Assembly: GCA_000442125.1 (NCBI GenBank)
Contig: KE546966.1
Span: 582,969 to 646,968, forward strand
Origin: Opeltia flavorubescens
Taxonomy: Eukaryota; Ascomycota; Lecanoromycetes; Teloschistales; Teloschistaceae
Direction of reading: 5' to 3'
DNA length: 64,000 nt
Shown here: positions 20,387-33,707 of the stretch, in pieces
How positions within the stretch are numbered: position 1 is the stretch's first letter
Layout: the number at the start of each line of letters is the position of its first letter
Made by a program: the position numbers and the translations under genes
Notes under the pieces: model-generated
Told to the model about the DNA's origin: nothing
Seen by the model: only the letters and a program-made list of their open reading frames with translations
Database searches by the model: none

Positions 20387-23300
20387 ATGGAACAGCTTAC
20401 GATGGATCGAGCCTTGAGTGAGTGTTCTCGATATCTTGAGAGGACAGTCCCTAACTCTAGCCAGCCCAAATTAGCTCCAATGTGATGAAGGACCGAGCTA
20501 AGGGTCTTGCGGGTAAGCGAAAACATATCATCTGCAGAGGCATGCTAACTCTCAGCAAGACCTCAAGCATCTCATTACAAACAACAGCAGCGGCTCAGAG
20601 ATGTTTGTTCCTCTCCAAGCTTTAGAGATCTCCATGTTGATACAAGCTTTTCAGTGAATCGTTATCACACAAAGCCTACCATCAGATCTTCGAGGCTCTT
20701 TTCAAGGTAGCAAACCATGAGAGATCGGCGCTTTCGAGGTCCAAAAGCAGCTCGCAAAAGAGTGGACCAACTTCCCGTCTCTCCGCTTGTGCAACTGTTC
20801 TACGGATACTGGTAGGGGTTGGGTTACATAAGGTTCGTTTCAAGACGATCCAAGCCATCTTGGACCACATCACCCAAGCGTTACCAGCTTCTACCGGTGG
20901 GTACTGCGAGCCTCTTATTTCAGAATATTTCAGAGCCGCAAACACTATCTTTGAAAATTCTGCCCATCTCGAGCATCTGTCACACGAAGCGTGGCACGAG
21001 TTTGCCGACTTTTTCATCCAAGCGATCAAGGATCTTGTTTGTACTCCGAGTAATGGTACTTCCAATCCACTTAATGAAGACGAGGGAGGATCCTTTTCGC
21101 GAGGTCGACTAAGCCGCTCGGCAACCCCGAGCGCACGCTCTGCGTCCACTGCAGAACGCCTCAGCAGCAGCCTGTCTCGTAGGCCGCGCGGCGGTCATTT
21201 GAAAGCTCCAGCAGAGAGTGTCATACTTTGTCTAAAGCATCTGGCCTCTGCATCTAATGGCCCTCTTCTCGAGAAAGCACACATAATCGTAGACACTGTT
21301 ATCGAATTTCTTTCATCGTCCAAACATAGTGCCCCTGTACAACAAGCCGCGTTCTCAACGTTGAATTCAATTCTGTCACGTATCTGTACTACTGATGTCT
21401 CCTTGACTTTGAGGACTGTAAGTGGACTCATTCCGATCATACGGCGATTGTGGTCTGTAAAGTCAAATACATTCAAAGAACAAATGTTGGTCCCTTTATT
21501 ACTTGGAGAGCCTTACTTGCCACGTATTGTTGCGCAAAATTCTGAAGATGAAATGACAGAGTTTCTGGACCTAATTGACATATTGAGGGAGGAGTACTGT
21601 CGAAGAAACGAGAGGGAGCAGGTGCAGATTGATGACTTAGATCTTACCGGCTCTACCCCAGATCTCCAGAAAGAACGACCATTCAGCACTCGAACATTTC
21701 GATTAAGACTTGGACTCGGCAGAGCGGAATCATCTTGGGCCCTTATTTACATATCAGCTTCTATCATTGCAACCATGAGTAGACATTCGTTAGCACTTGA
21801 TGATCATGCGAAGACTACAAATGTCACACACGCAACCAAAAGAAGAAAGCTGGAAAACCCTATTGAAAGTGTACTCCAAAGGCTCCGATTTTCTGCGTTA
21901 CCTGACAAATTATATGCAACTCAGATCATGACTTTCCTTTTCGATGTTGTCATTCTCGATTCATCTATCCTACTAGGATACATTGAGACCCTACTCCAGT
22001 GCATCTCAGACAAGAATAGTTCTCTGTGCTCATGGGCAATGCTGGCTATTACAAGGTAGGACTCCAATCTAAGGTATATGACCTGTATCTGATCATTGCG
22101 TAGCGCTACAGAGCAAGATGCTGCAGGCAACCCCAGCCTGACCCAAGTATGGATTCAAGTATGGCGAGTAGCAGCACGCCATCTGACGATGGCAACGACC
22201 TGTAGGGCCGCTTGCCAACTCATGACTGTCTTGCTAGAATCTCGGCGCGTGTCTTATGTAGATGTCGCGGACATTGCTGATGGTATGATATCTTCAATGG
22301 ATATCGGTGGCCCCGTGCTCCTTGTAGACTCCGCCCTTACTCTTTGTTCTACTATCGCGCTCCAGAGAGGACAAGAGAATTCCGTTCTAGCAGCTGAGAC
22401 AGCAGACCGTTTTTTGAATTGGCTATTCCGCACCTGGAGACCAAGTAAGTTTTGTTCGGGTCAACTGTGTAGGATGCTTATATTGGCTTAGGTAATTGTG
22501 ATGATCGTCGACATGTAGCGAACATTGCTCAGCGTTGTTCAGCCATTGATCTATTGATGTTACTGGAGGCGTGTATTGGTAAGGCCTATCAAAGCCCGTG
22601 TCTTCCAGATGCAGTCTTCCTTGGTGTTCTCGGCCAAGCACGCTGCCAGTGCTTAGAAGACCTTGCAACCATACAATATCTACTCCTACAGCCAGACGTC
22701 CGATGCGGGTCAACAAAATCTGCGCTTTCACCTAGGCCCGAGGGCATCAAGATCACTTTGACCGGTCCTAAGCAGCACGCTTTGATGACTAAAGTGCTAG
22801 ATTTCCTCGTAATAGAGGTCTCAACCTTATCAGATGCGTTTAAGGACTCATTAAAGCCAACATCAGATATTGTTAATGTCACCACCACCCTCTGTATAGT
22901 GAGCTTCTCAATCCTAGCAGATCAAAGCGCTAAGAAGAATCGTCGATATGACGAGCTTCGGAAGGAGACCCAAAATCTGCTAGAGATTCTGACGATTAGC
23001 GTTCGCAAGGGAGATAGTGGTTTATTGATTGCCGATGGACTCCTCGACTCTTTCGCAAATGTTTGTCCTAGCATAACAGAGCTTCTGACGCGAAGGAGTC
23101 TCCTCTCCCAGGGCCTTGTAGATTTACTGAGGGCTGTCGACTCAACCTGGTGGTTCGACATCTTGTCTAGCGAAGAAAACAGCACCCTTGTTCGAGAAGA
23201 AAACGAGGAGAAGCTTGATAGGGAGTTCGAGTCCCAGATTAGTAGTTCAAGGCCCAAGCAGAACGGCACCGAACCCTCCGAAGGCGGAAGAGCGACGGTA

Positions 23301-26300
23301 TCAGACCAGAGGACTTTCCGCACTTCTCTTACTGCCAAGCTCTTCTTCATATCGAGTACGCAAACTATCCCCGATGAGCCTCCGTTGAGACCCATACTTA
23401 CTGAACTTTTCACCAATTCAATCGTCTCCTTGCCTCCATCGTTATTCGTATGCTGTAGATACTTCCTCAAAGACCTGTTTGGCCCTGACACGAGCTTGGG
23501 CGTACATGAAGCCACCACTTTCCTTCGCTATCTTGGGCATGAATTATTGCGATCATACAGCTTCGAAAGATCAGAGATTGCGATGGGGGTTTCGTTGGAC
23601 ATTGTCACTGGCCTCGTCAGTTTGTGGACCAATCCAGACAACACGGTGGTCTTCGAAGCGGCAACAGACCTGTACGATTGGTTCATTACGGTCACGTTGG
23701 ACCGAAAAATAGCTTCATCCCAAGTCCTTGTGTGCATGTCAGTCTTGCTTCAGCGTCTGATTCGCACGAGTCCCGAATATGGCAAGAGCCTGGGCCTGCC
23801 CTCGGCGAGAACGAGCCTCTTCCAGGTCCTTGAAGACGGTGATCTCAATGTCAAATTCTCGGTAGGCAATAACATTTCCGAGATATTTGGGTTATTCATC
23901 TTAAAGGAACACGAGCGTATCCTTGAGGACGTGCTCGAGATTCTCCCGAAAGAAGCAGACTGGCCAGATGGCATTGCATTAAGACTGTACATCCTCTGCC
24001 GACTTGCACAGTCTTGGCCGACGCTACTTCGTCGCTGTGTCTACGCAATCTACGAAACTGCAGGTGCCGTCCCATCATCGACCGCACACGCCAGGTGGTG
24101 CTTGGCCGAAGTCTCGAAATCACTACAACTTCAAGACTCACGAGAGCTCTTGAGGCTTTTCGCACCGCAGATATTGTATACGTGGCTTGAAACGCAGACA
24201 CTGTCATCGATGCCCTATTCTGTATTTGGATACGAGAGTCTCAAAGAACTACTTCTTGACGTTCAAGATGAGGTCACAGGTCAAATTGTCATGCGCCACA
24301 AAGATGATGAAGGTCTGCAATTAGCACGGCAGATTGGGAAGTCATTTGTACAACTTGTCGAAGAATCCATTGGCAAAGTGGCCGGCTACGCGATTGCTCA
24401 AGACGTCGCAGTTCCGGCTTTGAAGAATACTCAAGTGCTTGGGGCCGAGGCGGCACTACGTAAAACAATTGGCAAGGAGAAATATGCAAGTCTGGTAACA
24501 GCTCGTTTTCACGAAGTTCTACTGACGTTTTTCAAATCTATGGATGAGGATAAAGGTATCGAGAAAACGTTCACAAGCCATCCATCCTTCCAGGAAGCGC
24601 AAACCGTTTACCAGGAGATGAAATCCATATCGGCCTCCACCGAAGTTCTTCCAGTGGGTCAGCAGCCTTCATACAGAGCTCGCTACATCCTTGACGAGGT
24701 AATTTGTATCTGCCGTCGAACGGGCCAGCGGCCGGAATCCATCTGGTCGCCGTCTCTCTATGTTTATATGTTCCGAGGCTTACTTGACACGCTGCATGAT
24801 GCTTTAGGCTCACAGCATGCCTGTTCCACGATCCGAAAGCTGAGAGTATTAGTTTCACTTGCTGGAAAATCGGCTCTGAAATCCTACCCGCTCGAAGTAA
24901 CACTCCATTCTCTTCGACCGTTTCTAATAGACATACATTGCTCTGAAGACTCTGTCGGAATTGTCCAATACTTGCTGATTGCTGGGAAGCCCTACCTCAG
25001 GACAGTCCCGACCTTTGTGACAGGACTTGGGGTTGTGTCCTTGATTGGCTTGAAATCGTTCCTTGGTTCGCCCCAGGAGAGCACTACTCAAGTAAGTCAG
25101 TATCAAGCCACAATGACAAGGGCGAGTAGCTTCCATCGATGGCTAGGTGGCTATCTGAGCGATTATAGTTCGGACGATCTGCCAGCAAATTCCGCATCGG
25201 CCTTCAAGCGAATGACTGAAGCTGCGAAGAATGTACGGGCTAATGGAAATGCTCATCGTGGTAGTCACGAAAGCGATCTGCTTATGGAAATCCTAGATGA
25301 TATTGCTTCGGGGAGAAAGCTCTTGAACGAGCCGTCACGAGAACTGATTCTTCGTCAATTATGTGCTGATTTTGAGAGGCCTACTAGTTTTCGTGAAGAT
25401 ATTTTTGGCTTAGATTCTGAGGCTGCACTATTCGCTCCAATACTATGGAATCTGATCAAAAACTACAACTTTGGCGAACAATTTGTCTTGTGGGTCGGTT
25501 CGGTACTCGGTCGTGCATATACGTCAACCGGAGAGGCTGACAAGAGAATGACGCTCGAAACAAACACAGACTATAACCATGGCAGGTCCGTCGAAAAAGA
25601 TACAGAGGGGCCACCCAGTTCACAATCTTCTGTCCTGAAAGTTTTAAGCACCATGCTCCTACTGGATGACAGCAGGCAGGTTGGCATCGTCGAGAAGACT
25701 CTGCGATTGATCGTCGGTCAAGGTGCAAGAACGGATCTTTTTGTCGATTGCGAGCAGACTCTTCCTCCATCTGTGTTCACAGGCTTGTTGTGGACAGATT
25801 ACCACGTGCCTCAGTTACATTCCGATATGATTCCAGAAAGAGAAGTGGAGGACATTGCGGCCTCCTACCAAAACCTCAAAGCACAAGAGTGGGTCCAACA
25901 ATTATGCATCGCTCTGACGGCTAAGGCGAAGGATGATCTGCTTTTATCGGCACTCCCATACATGCTTTCCAATATTGGTGGAGTCTATGATCGCTTGTTC
26001 CCGTTCATTGTCCATCTTACCCTATTCCGCGAGGTTAACAGCCAACAGACTGTCCGAAGCTGCCTTTCAACAGTATGTCGGAGAATATTCGAAGAACATG
26101 ATGCCGACTACCGTGCCCATATCCGTTTTCTGCTGAAGACTCTGCTTTACCTAAGGACGCAGCCCCTACCCCAAGAGGTTACCGAGTCGGATCGCTCTCA
26201 TTGGCTTGACATTGATTATAATCTGGCCGCTTCCGCAGCTGTCAGATGCTCCATGTTCAAGACAGCCCTCCTATTTCTCGATATTGGCTTTTCTGAAGCA

Positions 26301-29300
26301 GCGAAAGCATCCAGACGTGTTTCCGCGCTGAAGGTTGAAGCACCCACGGATATGCTGTTGCAGATATATAAGAACATTGACGAACAAGACGCCTTTTATG
26401 GCGTTGAACAACCATCAAGCCTAGCGTCTATGATGGCTCGCCTGGAGTATGAGCATGCTGGGTTCAAGAGTCTATCATTCCGGGGAGCTCATTACGATAG
26501 CCAAATTAGATTCTCGCCATCTATAATGCAGACCGACGAAGACGGCATGGTCCAAGCCTTGGAGGTACTCGACCTTAACGGACTCTCCCAGTCGCTGCTT
26601 GGTAAGATGACCAACCTTAGCCCGATATCCCTCAGGACGATGCTCAATACTGCCCGAAAGCTTGAACAGTGGGATCTCTCTGCACCGGTCACTCACGCGG
26701 ATACTGCAAGTTCCGTGTTTCGCGCTTTCCAAGGAATCCATAATGCCCAACAAATCAAGACATATCGCGAGGTTATTGATGTCGCTATAAGTGAAACCAT
26801 GCTTCTACTGAACTCTGGCGAGGTGGTCAACTCATCAATCCATGGAACCCTTGGTACTCTTGCTGTACTGACTGAAATGGACGAATTGTGTTCTGTTCGA
26901 GATCAAGAGCAACTTGAAGACGTGTGGCTCCGTTTTGAGGAGAGAGAAGAATGGATGTATACTGAGAGGTATATTGTTCAAACAGCATCCATAGCCAGAC
27001 TGCTGACAAAGACTAGCTTTGACCATCTTGAAGGCATTGTTTCCTGCCGTGAAACATTGTATAGTACGTTGAGCAAAAGCAGCAACTTTCAAGACTTGAC
27101 CAAAACTGCGCTTCGTGACGCCCGCATCATGGAAGCTCGTGCCTTGCTTTCCTCCTCGCAAATGAGTAGGCGTCATGGCGCTTTACAAAACGCTTTAGCA
27201 GTAACAACATATCTCAATCGGCTGGTCCAGCCTTGCAAAGATTTGGGAATCGATATTAGCGCTGCGGTTCAAATTGAGAGCGCTGGCGTGCTATGGGACC
27301 AAGGCGAGATGGCTGCTTCAATAAACATTCTCCAAGATCTCAAGACAAATATCAGTCCGGGAAAGCATGCTATACGAGTGGGAAAGCCGGAGCTGTTGGC
27401 TAAATTAGTACGTAATCGAAATGCTGCAGCTTATATTCCGGTCACTTACACGACTGTTTTAGGGCCACCAGATCTCTGAGGCTAGATTAGAAAAGCCAGA
27501 CGAGATCATTAGTCAATATCTTAGCCCAGCAATCAAGGAATTACGTGGTGCTACTGAGGGCACCGAAGCCGGTCAGGTTTTCCACGAGTTCGCTTCCTTT
27601 TGCGACCAGCAATTACAAAATCCAGATAGCCTAGAGGACTTTCAACGAATCCAAAGGCTTAGGCAGACCAAGGAAGAAGAAGTTCAGGACCTCGACAGAA
27701 TGATCAAGTCCGCGGGTTCTCAAGCTAGGGAGAAGGAAAATTTGAAAACACATCGGAACAAAGCTAAGCTCTGGTTTGATCTGGATGACCGAGAATTCCA
27801 GCGATTACGGCAGAATCGTCAGGCCTTCCTTCGACAAAGTATCGAGAACTATCTCTTAGCTTTGAAGGCTTGTGACAAGTATGATAATGATGCACTCCGC
27901 TTCTCGGCCTTGTGGCTTGAGCACTACGACAGCGAGATCGCAAACGAGGCAGTCGCCAAGTACATTGGTCATGTTGGTAGTAGGAAGTTTGCTTCTCTGA
28001 TGAACCAATGGTCCTCACGTCTGCTGGATGTCAAGAGCTCCTTCCAACAACACCTCGCTACATTGGTCTTCAGAATCTGCCATGACCATCCTTTCCATGG
28101 GATGTACCAGATTTTTGTAGGCGCCAAGTCGAGAGGTAAGGATGAAGTGGCCCTGGCAAGGAGTCAAGCTGCGAATAAAGTTGTCGATGAGCTCAAAGGT
28201 CACAAACGAACCGGTCCTCTTTGGATTAATGTTCACAATTCCAACATCCTCTACGTTCGTTTTGCGACAGAAAGACTTGACGACAGCAAGATCAAACCTG
28301 GATCGAAAGTTCCTCTGCGGAAATCGCCAACCGGTCAAAGACTGGAGCAGGAGATAAGCGGTCAGCGAGTCCCGCCACCTACCATGAAGATCGACCTTCG
28401 AGCAGATTGTGACTACAGCAGTGTACCTCGTATTGCAAGGTTCCACCATGAGTTCAGCGTGGCATCAGGAATCAGTATGCCGAAGATTGTCTCTGCAATA
28501 GCGACCGACGGGACCAAATACAAGCAGCTGGTATGTTTCTTCACGTGGTCCAGTTTGCTCACCTTACTCACTGAATGTATTTTAGTTCAAATCTGGTAAT
28601 GACGACCTAAGACAAGACTCCATCATGGAGCAAGTCTTCGAACAAGTTAGTAACTTGCTGGGGGCGCAGCGTGCGACCCGGCAGCGCAACCTCGGGATCA
28701 GGACCTACAAAGTTCTGCCCTTGACCACGACATCAGGCATCATCGAATTCGTGCAAAATACAATTCCTTTACACGACTATTTGATGCCAGCCCATCAACG
28801 CCATTTTCCCAAAGACCTCAAAACAACCAACTGCCGCAAAGCCATAGCAGAAGCTCAATCGCAATCTGCAGAAAAACGCATCAAGGTGTTCCGCTCGGTC
28901 TGCAACCAGTTTCATCCGGTCCTACGCTACTTCTTCCAGGAGCGATTTGATAATCCGGACGACTGGTTCGATAAACGCTTGGCATATACTCGCAGCACAG
29001 CCGCCATCAGCATCCTTGGCCACACCCTTGGCCTTGGGGACCGCCACGGGCATAACATACTTCTTGACGAGAAGACGGGGGAAGTGATCCACATCGACCT
29101 TGGTATCGCTTTCGAACAAGGCCGGGTATTACCGGTACCGGAAGTCGTACCATTCCGGCTGACGCGCGATCTGGTGGACGGCATGGGTATCACAGGGACC
29201 GAAGGTGTTTTCCGGCGTTGTTGCGAATTCACCCTTGAGGCTTTGCGCAATGAGTCATACAGTATCATGACCATACTTGATGTTTTGCGCTACGATCCGC

Positions 29301-29626
29301 TGTACAGTTGGTCATTGTCTCCCTTGCGACTCAAGAAATTACAGGAGGCCCAGACTGAAGCTCCTGGCGGTGACTTAATCGACGGAGAAGAAGATGAGCT
29401 TGGTGGCAAAAGGAAGACGGAAAACGAGCCTGGGGAAGCAGACAGGGCGCTGACGGTTGTGAAGAAGAAGCTGAGCAAGAGCTTAAGTGTTACTGCTACG
29501 GTGAATGAGTTGATACAGCAAGCGACGGATGAAAGAAATTTGGCTTTGCTTTTTGCTGGTGAGTAACTCAAAAAGCAAAAGGAGTGGCGCTAATTGCATA
29601 TACCAGGTTGGGCTGCGTATGCATGA
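20387..29626 (+). CDS. TEL1: Tel1, ATM-family checkpoint and telomere kinase
   Basis: Nine exons: 20387-20417, 20465-20512, 20560-20602, 20655-22055, 22104-22444, 22492-27407, 27463-28530, 28586-29558, 29607-29626; 2946 aa. Every intron (47-55 nt) joins in frame. The first three tiny exons encode a TAN motif ([16 protein letters not shown]), which marks ATM/Tel1 and separates it from Mec1/ATR. A long HEAT solenoid and FAT region follow. The PI3K-like kinase domain has GNDDLRQD (about residue 2620), the catalytic loop GLGDRHGHN (~2767), HIDLG (~2785) and the ATM-typical [16 protein letters not shown]. The last 30 residues form a FATC tail ending [13 protein letters not shown], completed by the 20-nt last exon. 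Tel1 is recruited by the Mre11 complex to double-strand breaks and maintains telomeres (family knowledge). The length matches ATM orthologues. Confidence 0.95.
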
Positions 29627-30230
29627 GAAGACACCATCGAACGTTGGGCCGGTTTGTACGAAGTAATCCTACATACGAAATATTCATACTTACGGCGCTC
29701 ATGGAGGAATGAAAATGTCCATATAAAAAGTCAGGATGAACAAATGAATGGGAACTGTAGATCAGGGAGCTCTTAGGAAGAGGTATAGGGGTAAATATTT
29801 TCCGAAACCGTTACCTCGATTTAGCTGCCAGCTCCTTGGGTCTCCAGCGTAAAAAAAGACCGGAAATGGTAAACCTGTAGACAAAAGAACCGATAATTAC
29901 CCTTTTGCCTGAACGTCGTCCCTGTGTCCCTAGGTTGGTCGTTTACGTTTACAAGACAGGATCTACAAAGGTTTCCCATTGTCCTTCTGCTCACCGAGGA
30001 ATTACTCGCGAAGGCAGACAATTTAAGAACATGAAAGCTGTAGACTATGCATCATGCATATTGTAATTGATTGGTGCCTGGAGCACCACATGCCTTGTCT
30101 AAATGATTACGAGAGGCCACCTTTCGCATCCACTTTCAGCTATGTCCAATCTCTCCTGATCCGTGAATCACGGTAACGAGGACAAACCTGGCCTCTCCCT
30201 CTCTCTTCCTCTGTTTGTCTCATTCTCACG
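29627..30230. other. Intergenic region
   Basis: About 600 bp between TEL1 and the CofD-like gene on the same strand. Pyrimidine-rich (CTCTCCC) just before the downstream ATG, typical of a fungal core promoter. No gene seen. Confidence 0.5.
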
Positions 30231-31886
30231 ATGTCTTTGACTCTCTCCCGCAAGATCGTTGTGCTCTCAGGCGGTACTGCCGCCAATAGCCTCGTTGATG
30301 TCTTCAATGAGCTGATCGAGAGGAACAATTACTCTTTAAGTTATATCATTCCTATCAGTGATAATGGAGGGTCTTCTAGCGAGCTTATTCGCGTGTTTGG
30401 AGGACCGGGTATTGGTGATATTCGAAGTAATAGCTTCTTTTTTCTTCACTCTCGTGATCCGATGTCTTCTACTATTTGCTGGTCGAGTCTTCGAGCTTGC
30501 ACTGCTTTCATGATCTTGACTGAATCCCATCTCTTGCTAGCCTGATAATAAACAACGACTTATGTCGTGTTTTTAGAGATCTATGTTGCAGTTGGCCCGA
30601 CTTTCACTGACAATTTCTTTCAAGGCCGTCTTGTCCGCCTCATTCCTACATCCAACGCTGGTGTCCTCCATCTCTTCAACCATCGTCTTCCTCCCTCCCC
30701 GGCTGCCGCCTCCGCCGAATTTCTCACACTCCTAGATCTCACGTCCCCGTTATACCACCCGATCCCGACACCACAAGCTCTCCTTATCCGCTCCATCCTC
30801 TCTCACCTACACCTCGAAATCCTAAAACGTACTCTCTCCCCAACATCATCCTTCAACTTCCAATCCGCTTCCATCGGCAACCTCTTCCTGACCGGTGCTC
30901 GCCTATTCTCTGGAAGCTTCGAATCCGCCATCTACCTCTTCGCCATTATCGGCCGTGTGGACGAATCCCGCACCGCCGTTCTCCCAGCCATCGTGTCAAA
31001 CTTTACACATCACATCTCCGCCGGTCTCCAAGACGGCACAGTAATCACGGGTCAAAACGCAATCAGCCATCCCAGCGCTCCAACCGCATTACCCGCAGAA
31101 TCCTCAGATACAGCGACCCACACCTCATCACCTTCACAGCCAACATGCCCGCCAGTTCCACTAGCCCCCCTCGCCCATAATACCCACCCAATCGAAGACG
31201 CCACCCTCCCCGGCTCCCTCCCCACCCTCCGCCCCTCCTTCCTCACCGCCACAAAATCCCACGAACCCCCTCTCCCGGCCCCCATACACAGAATCTGGTA
31301 CATAAACCCCTACGGCCAGGAAATGTCCCCTTCCGCAAACCCCAACGCCGTATCCGCCATCCGCAGCTCCGACGCCGTGATCTACAGTATCGGCTCTTTG
31401 TACACATCTTTGATGCCGATACTAATCTTGAATGGTGTAGGTGAAGCGGTGGAAAAGGGACCGAGGTTCAAGATTTTGATCTTGAATGGGAGTTTGGATC
31501 GTGAGACGGGGGGGTATGGGGGTGGGGATTTCGTTAGGGCGGTTGTGCGGGGGTGTGAAACTCATCGAGATTTTGTTGGGGTTTCTGCTACTGCTTCTTT
31601 GAGTCCTAGCCCTATAGAGGCGGCGATGGTGAGGAAATACGTGACGCATCTCGTATATATCGATCATCCCACAGCGCCCGTTGTGGATAAGGACGTTCTG
31701 GCTTCTTGGGGAGTTGAGTGCGTGAGGTGTTATGGCCGGAAGGGCGAGGATGGGAAAATGAGGTATGATGAGAAAGGATTGGGACAGGCGTTAGGGTGGA
31801 TTTTGGGCAGAAAGGATGGGAGGGAGAAAGGGGAGAAAAGTCGGAGGAATACGATTGAGGGGGGACGGGGAAGAGGGGAAGAGTGA
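30231..31886 (+). CDS. CofD/YvcK-like (UPF0052) protein
   Basis: Two exons, 30231-30426 and 30625-31886, give 485 aa. The 198-nt intron is long for this window but the join restores GPGIGDIRSRLVRLIP, a conserved family stretch. The N-terminus RKIVVLSGGTAANSLVD is the glycine-rich nucleotide-binding-type loop of the CofD fold, and PISDNGGSSSELI follows as in bacterial YvcK and CofD proteins. The C-terminal part has SLYTSLMPILILNGVGEAV, also typical. Bacterial CofD transfers 2-phospho-L-lactate during F420 synthesis, while YvcK binds UDP-sugars; fungi lack F420, so the role is unknown (family knowledge). A Pro/Ser/Thr-rich insert of about 90 residues sits in the middle. The coding strand is extremely C-rich up to about 31420 and extremely G-rich after it. 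Confidence 0.82.
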
Positions 31887-32067
31887 GCTGATGTGTGAAG
31901 GGTTGTTGATATGCTTTATGTTCTCTTACTGATACCTGTATACTATGCCATGGAGCAGATAATGTTAAATACTCTTCAACAATACAGCGCCATTTCCTTT
32001 TCTTCTGGTATACAGGGTCGATAGATATGCATATGCACGCTTCTTAACAAATTGCGTACCACATATA

Positions 32068-33275
32068 TCATGCTCTTGCCTTCCCCTTGGCCAAACTGCT
32101 TCTGGTCATACACTTGATCTCCAGCGGTATTATTTCCCTCTTATCCTTGGTCTTTTCCTTCGGTCTGCTGACTTTTTTGCGACAGACGGGGCATTTCCCC
32201 GTCGCTTTGCCGGGTTCTCCTTGATTCTCTCCCGCAATTAAGGCCTCCATGATGCAGGTATGACAGAAGAGATGGCCTGGCGAACTTTCAGTAAGGTCTT
32301 TTCTGATACAACTTAAAAATCGAAGAAGGCTTGCATGAACTTACCACAATGCGTGACCGTCATATCCGTCATCGGCTCCATACAAATGATACACTGTAAT
32401 GATGATAATTTGGTTGGTTCATCACCTCTTCTTCCCTGCTGTTCTATGATCGTGGCTGCTTGTTGTTGCTCCAGCACCTGCGACAACCTTCCGTCGTCTT
32501 CGACGTCCAATAAATCAATTTGTTCGACCTTAGATTCCTCTTCCTCTTTGACTATCAAATCACTGATTCGCCTCCTCTTGTTCGTGCGTTTCGGCTGCGG
32601 GGGGGACGCAGGAGCAGGGGTGACCACATCTGACGCTCTTCGCTTGCGGGCAATCGGCGCCATGCTTTGATGTGGGGGCGAAGAGTCGGTGGTGAGGTCG
32701 ACAAAGCCGTTCGTGTCGAACGTGTTGTTGAAGTTGGAATTGTTCAGGTCGGGCCAATAGTCAGCGAAGAGTGAATCTACGCCGGCTGAATCCCAAGAAT
32801 AGCGCGAGGATGGACGATCTGCGGGGTTGAGGTCTTGGGTGATGGTATTGATGCCTGGTAGATTTAATGATTGATCGAAGTGTGATGGTTGAGGAGCGTG
32901 TGCGAAAGAGAGATCAAAAGTCGAAGAATCTGCAGGCTGGTGATCTTGAGTTTCTGGTAAAGGTTCCGGCTGTGGCTCGTAGTATATGGGATTTGGTTGA
33001 TGGGTTGATGAAGAAGAATGTACATGTGATGAACTTGGTGAAGAGCGGTGGCTCCTGCCTGAATGCCCCGAACTCCTGTGGTTGATTGTGTATGGACTTT
33101 GTGGGAGGTTAAAGAAAGAGAGGTCTGGTCTATTCCCCGTCACTAATGACGAGCTGTTGGAATTTGATGAAAAGGAATCTAATGCACTGTTGAAGTCGGT
33201 GAATGAGGAGTCGGGTCCATTTGGAATCAACTCTTCCCACATGGGATCGTACTCTGAAAGCGTGGAATCATCCAT
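32068..33275 (-). CDS. RING-finger protein, candidate SUMO-targeted ubiquitin ligase
   Basis: Two exons on the minus strand, 33275-32345 and 32276-32068, give 379 aa. The intron 32277-32344 (GTAAGT..GCCAG) splits the RING between Cys-Gly and His. The C-terminal RING is C3HC4: CIICMEPM, then THCGHLFCHTC, then KCPVCRKK. The N-terminal 300 residues are low-complexity (Ser, Pro, Asn, Gln) with NLS-like RKRR and KRTNKRRR clusters. FVDLTTD and IDLLDVED match SUMO-interaction motif style, the arrangement seen in Slx8/Rfp-type SUMO-targeted ligases (family knowledge). These ligases extract or degrade sumoylated repair proteins. The start is the first ATG in frame; upstream codons lack an ATG. The STUbL role is inferred from motif layout only. 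Head-to-head with the Pol gamma gene. Confidence 0.72.
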
Positions 33276-33707
33276 ACGAACAAAGTCCTTACACGGCAAC
33301 AGCTGAATCGCGATATCTTAGAGAAAGCTGGTGGCATATATGTCTGTTGAAACTTTGAACAGCAGTGTTATTAATAAATATTCATAAAGATGTGACTCGG
33401 AACAAGCAATTCATGAGTGTAATCAGGTGCATGGGCTTTTGACGTGGTGGCACATCGTAGGATCCCCTCGGCATGTGTTGGGTTCCAGACTACGTAGGAG
33501 AAGGCAGCTTTAGCCACTTTCATCTAGACTCTCTTGGGGCAAAAGAGCCGCAAGTTAGGGGCCATAGGCGAGTAGTACTTCCGGGCGGGCCAGGGGGTGA
33601 AGGGAGGGGGGGTGGTCCGGGAGGTAGTTTGAGGCGTCATCATCCAAATTTCTCTCTTCACCATCAAATGCATTTCATTTCGTGATGAGAGGTCCTTTAT
33701 CGCATAC
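33276..33707. promoter_or_regulatory. Presumed shared promoter region of the RING gene and MIP1
   Basis: 432 bp between divergent start codons. Contains a G-rich tract near 33590-33630 (GGGCGGGCC, GGAGGGGGGG). No clear TATA box. Inference from geometry. Confidence 0.35.

Noticed and set aside
22922-23518. 198-codon minus-strand frame inside TEL1
   Set aside because: Lies wholly within a conserved exon on the other strand and has no recognisable domain.
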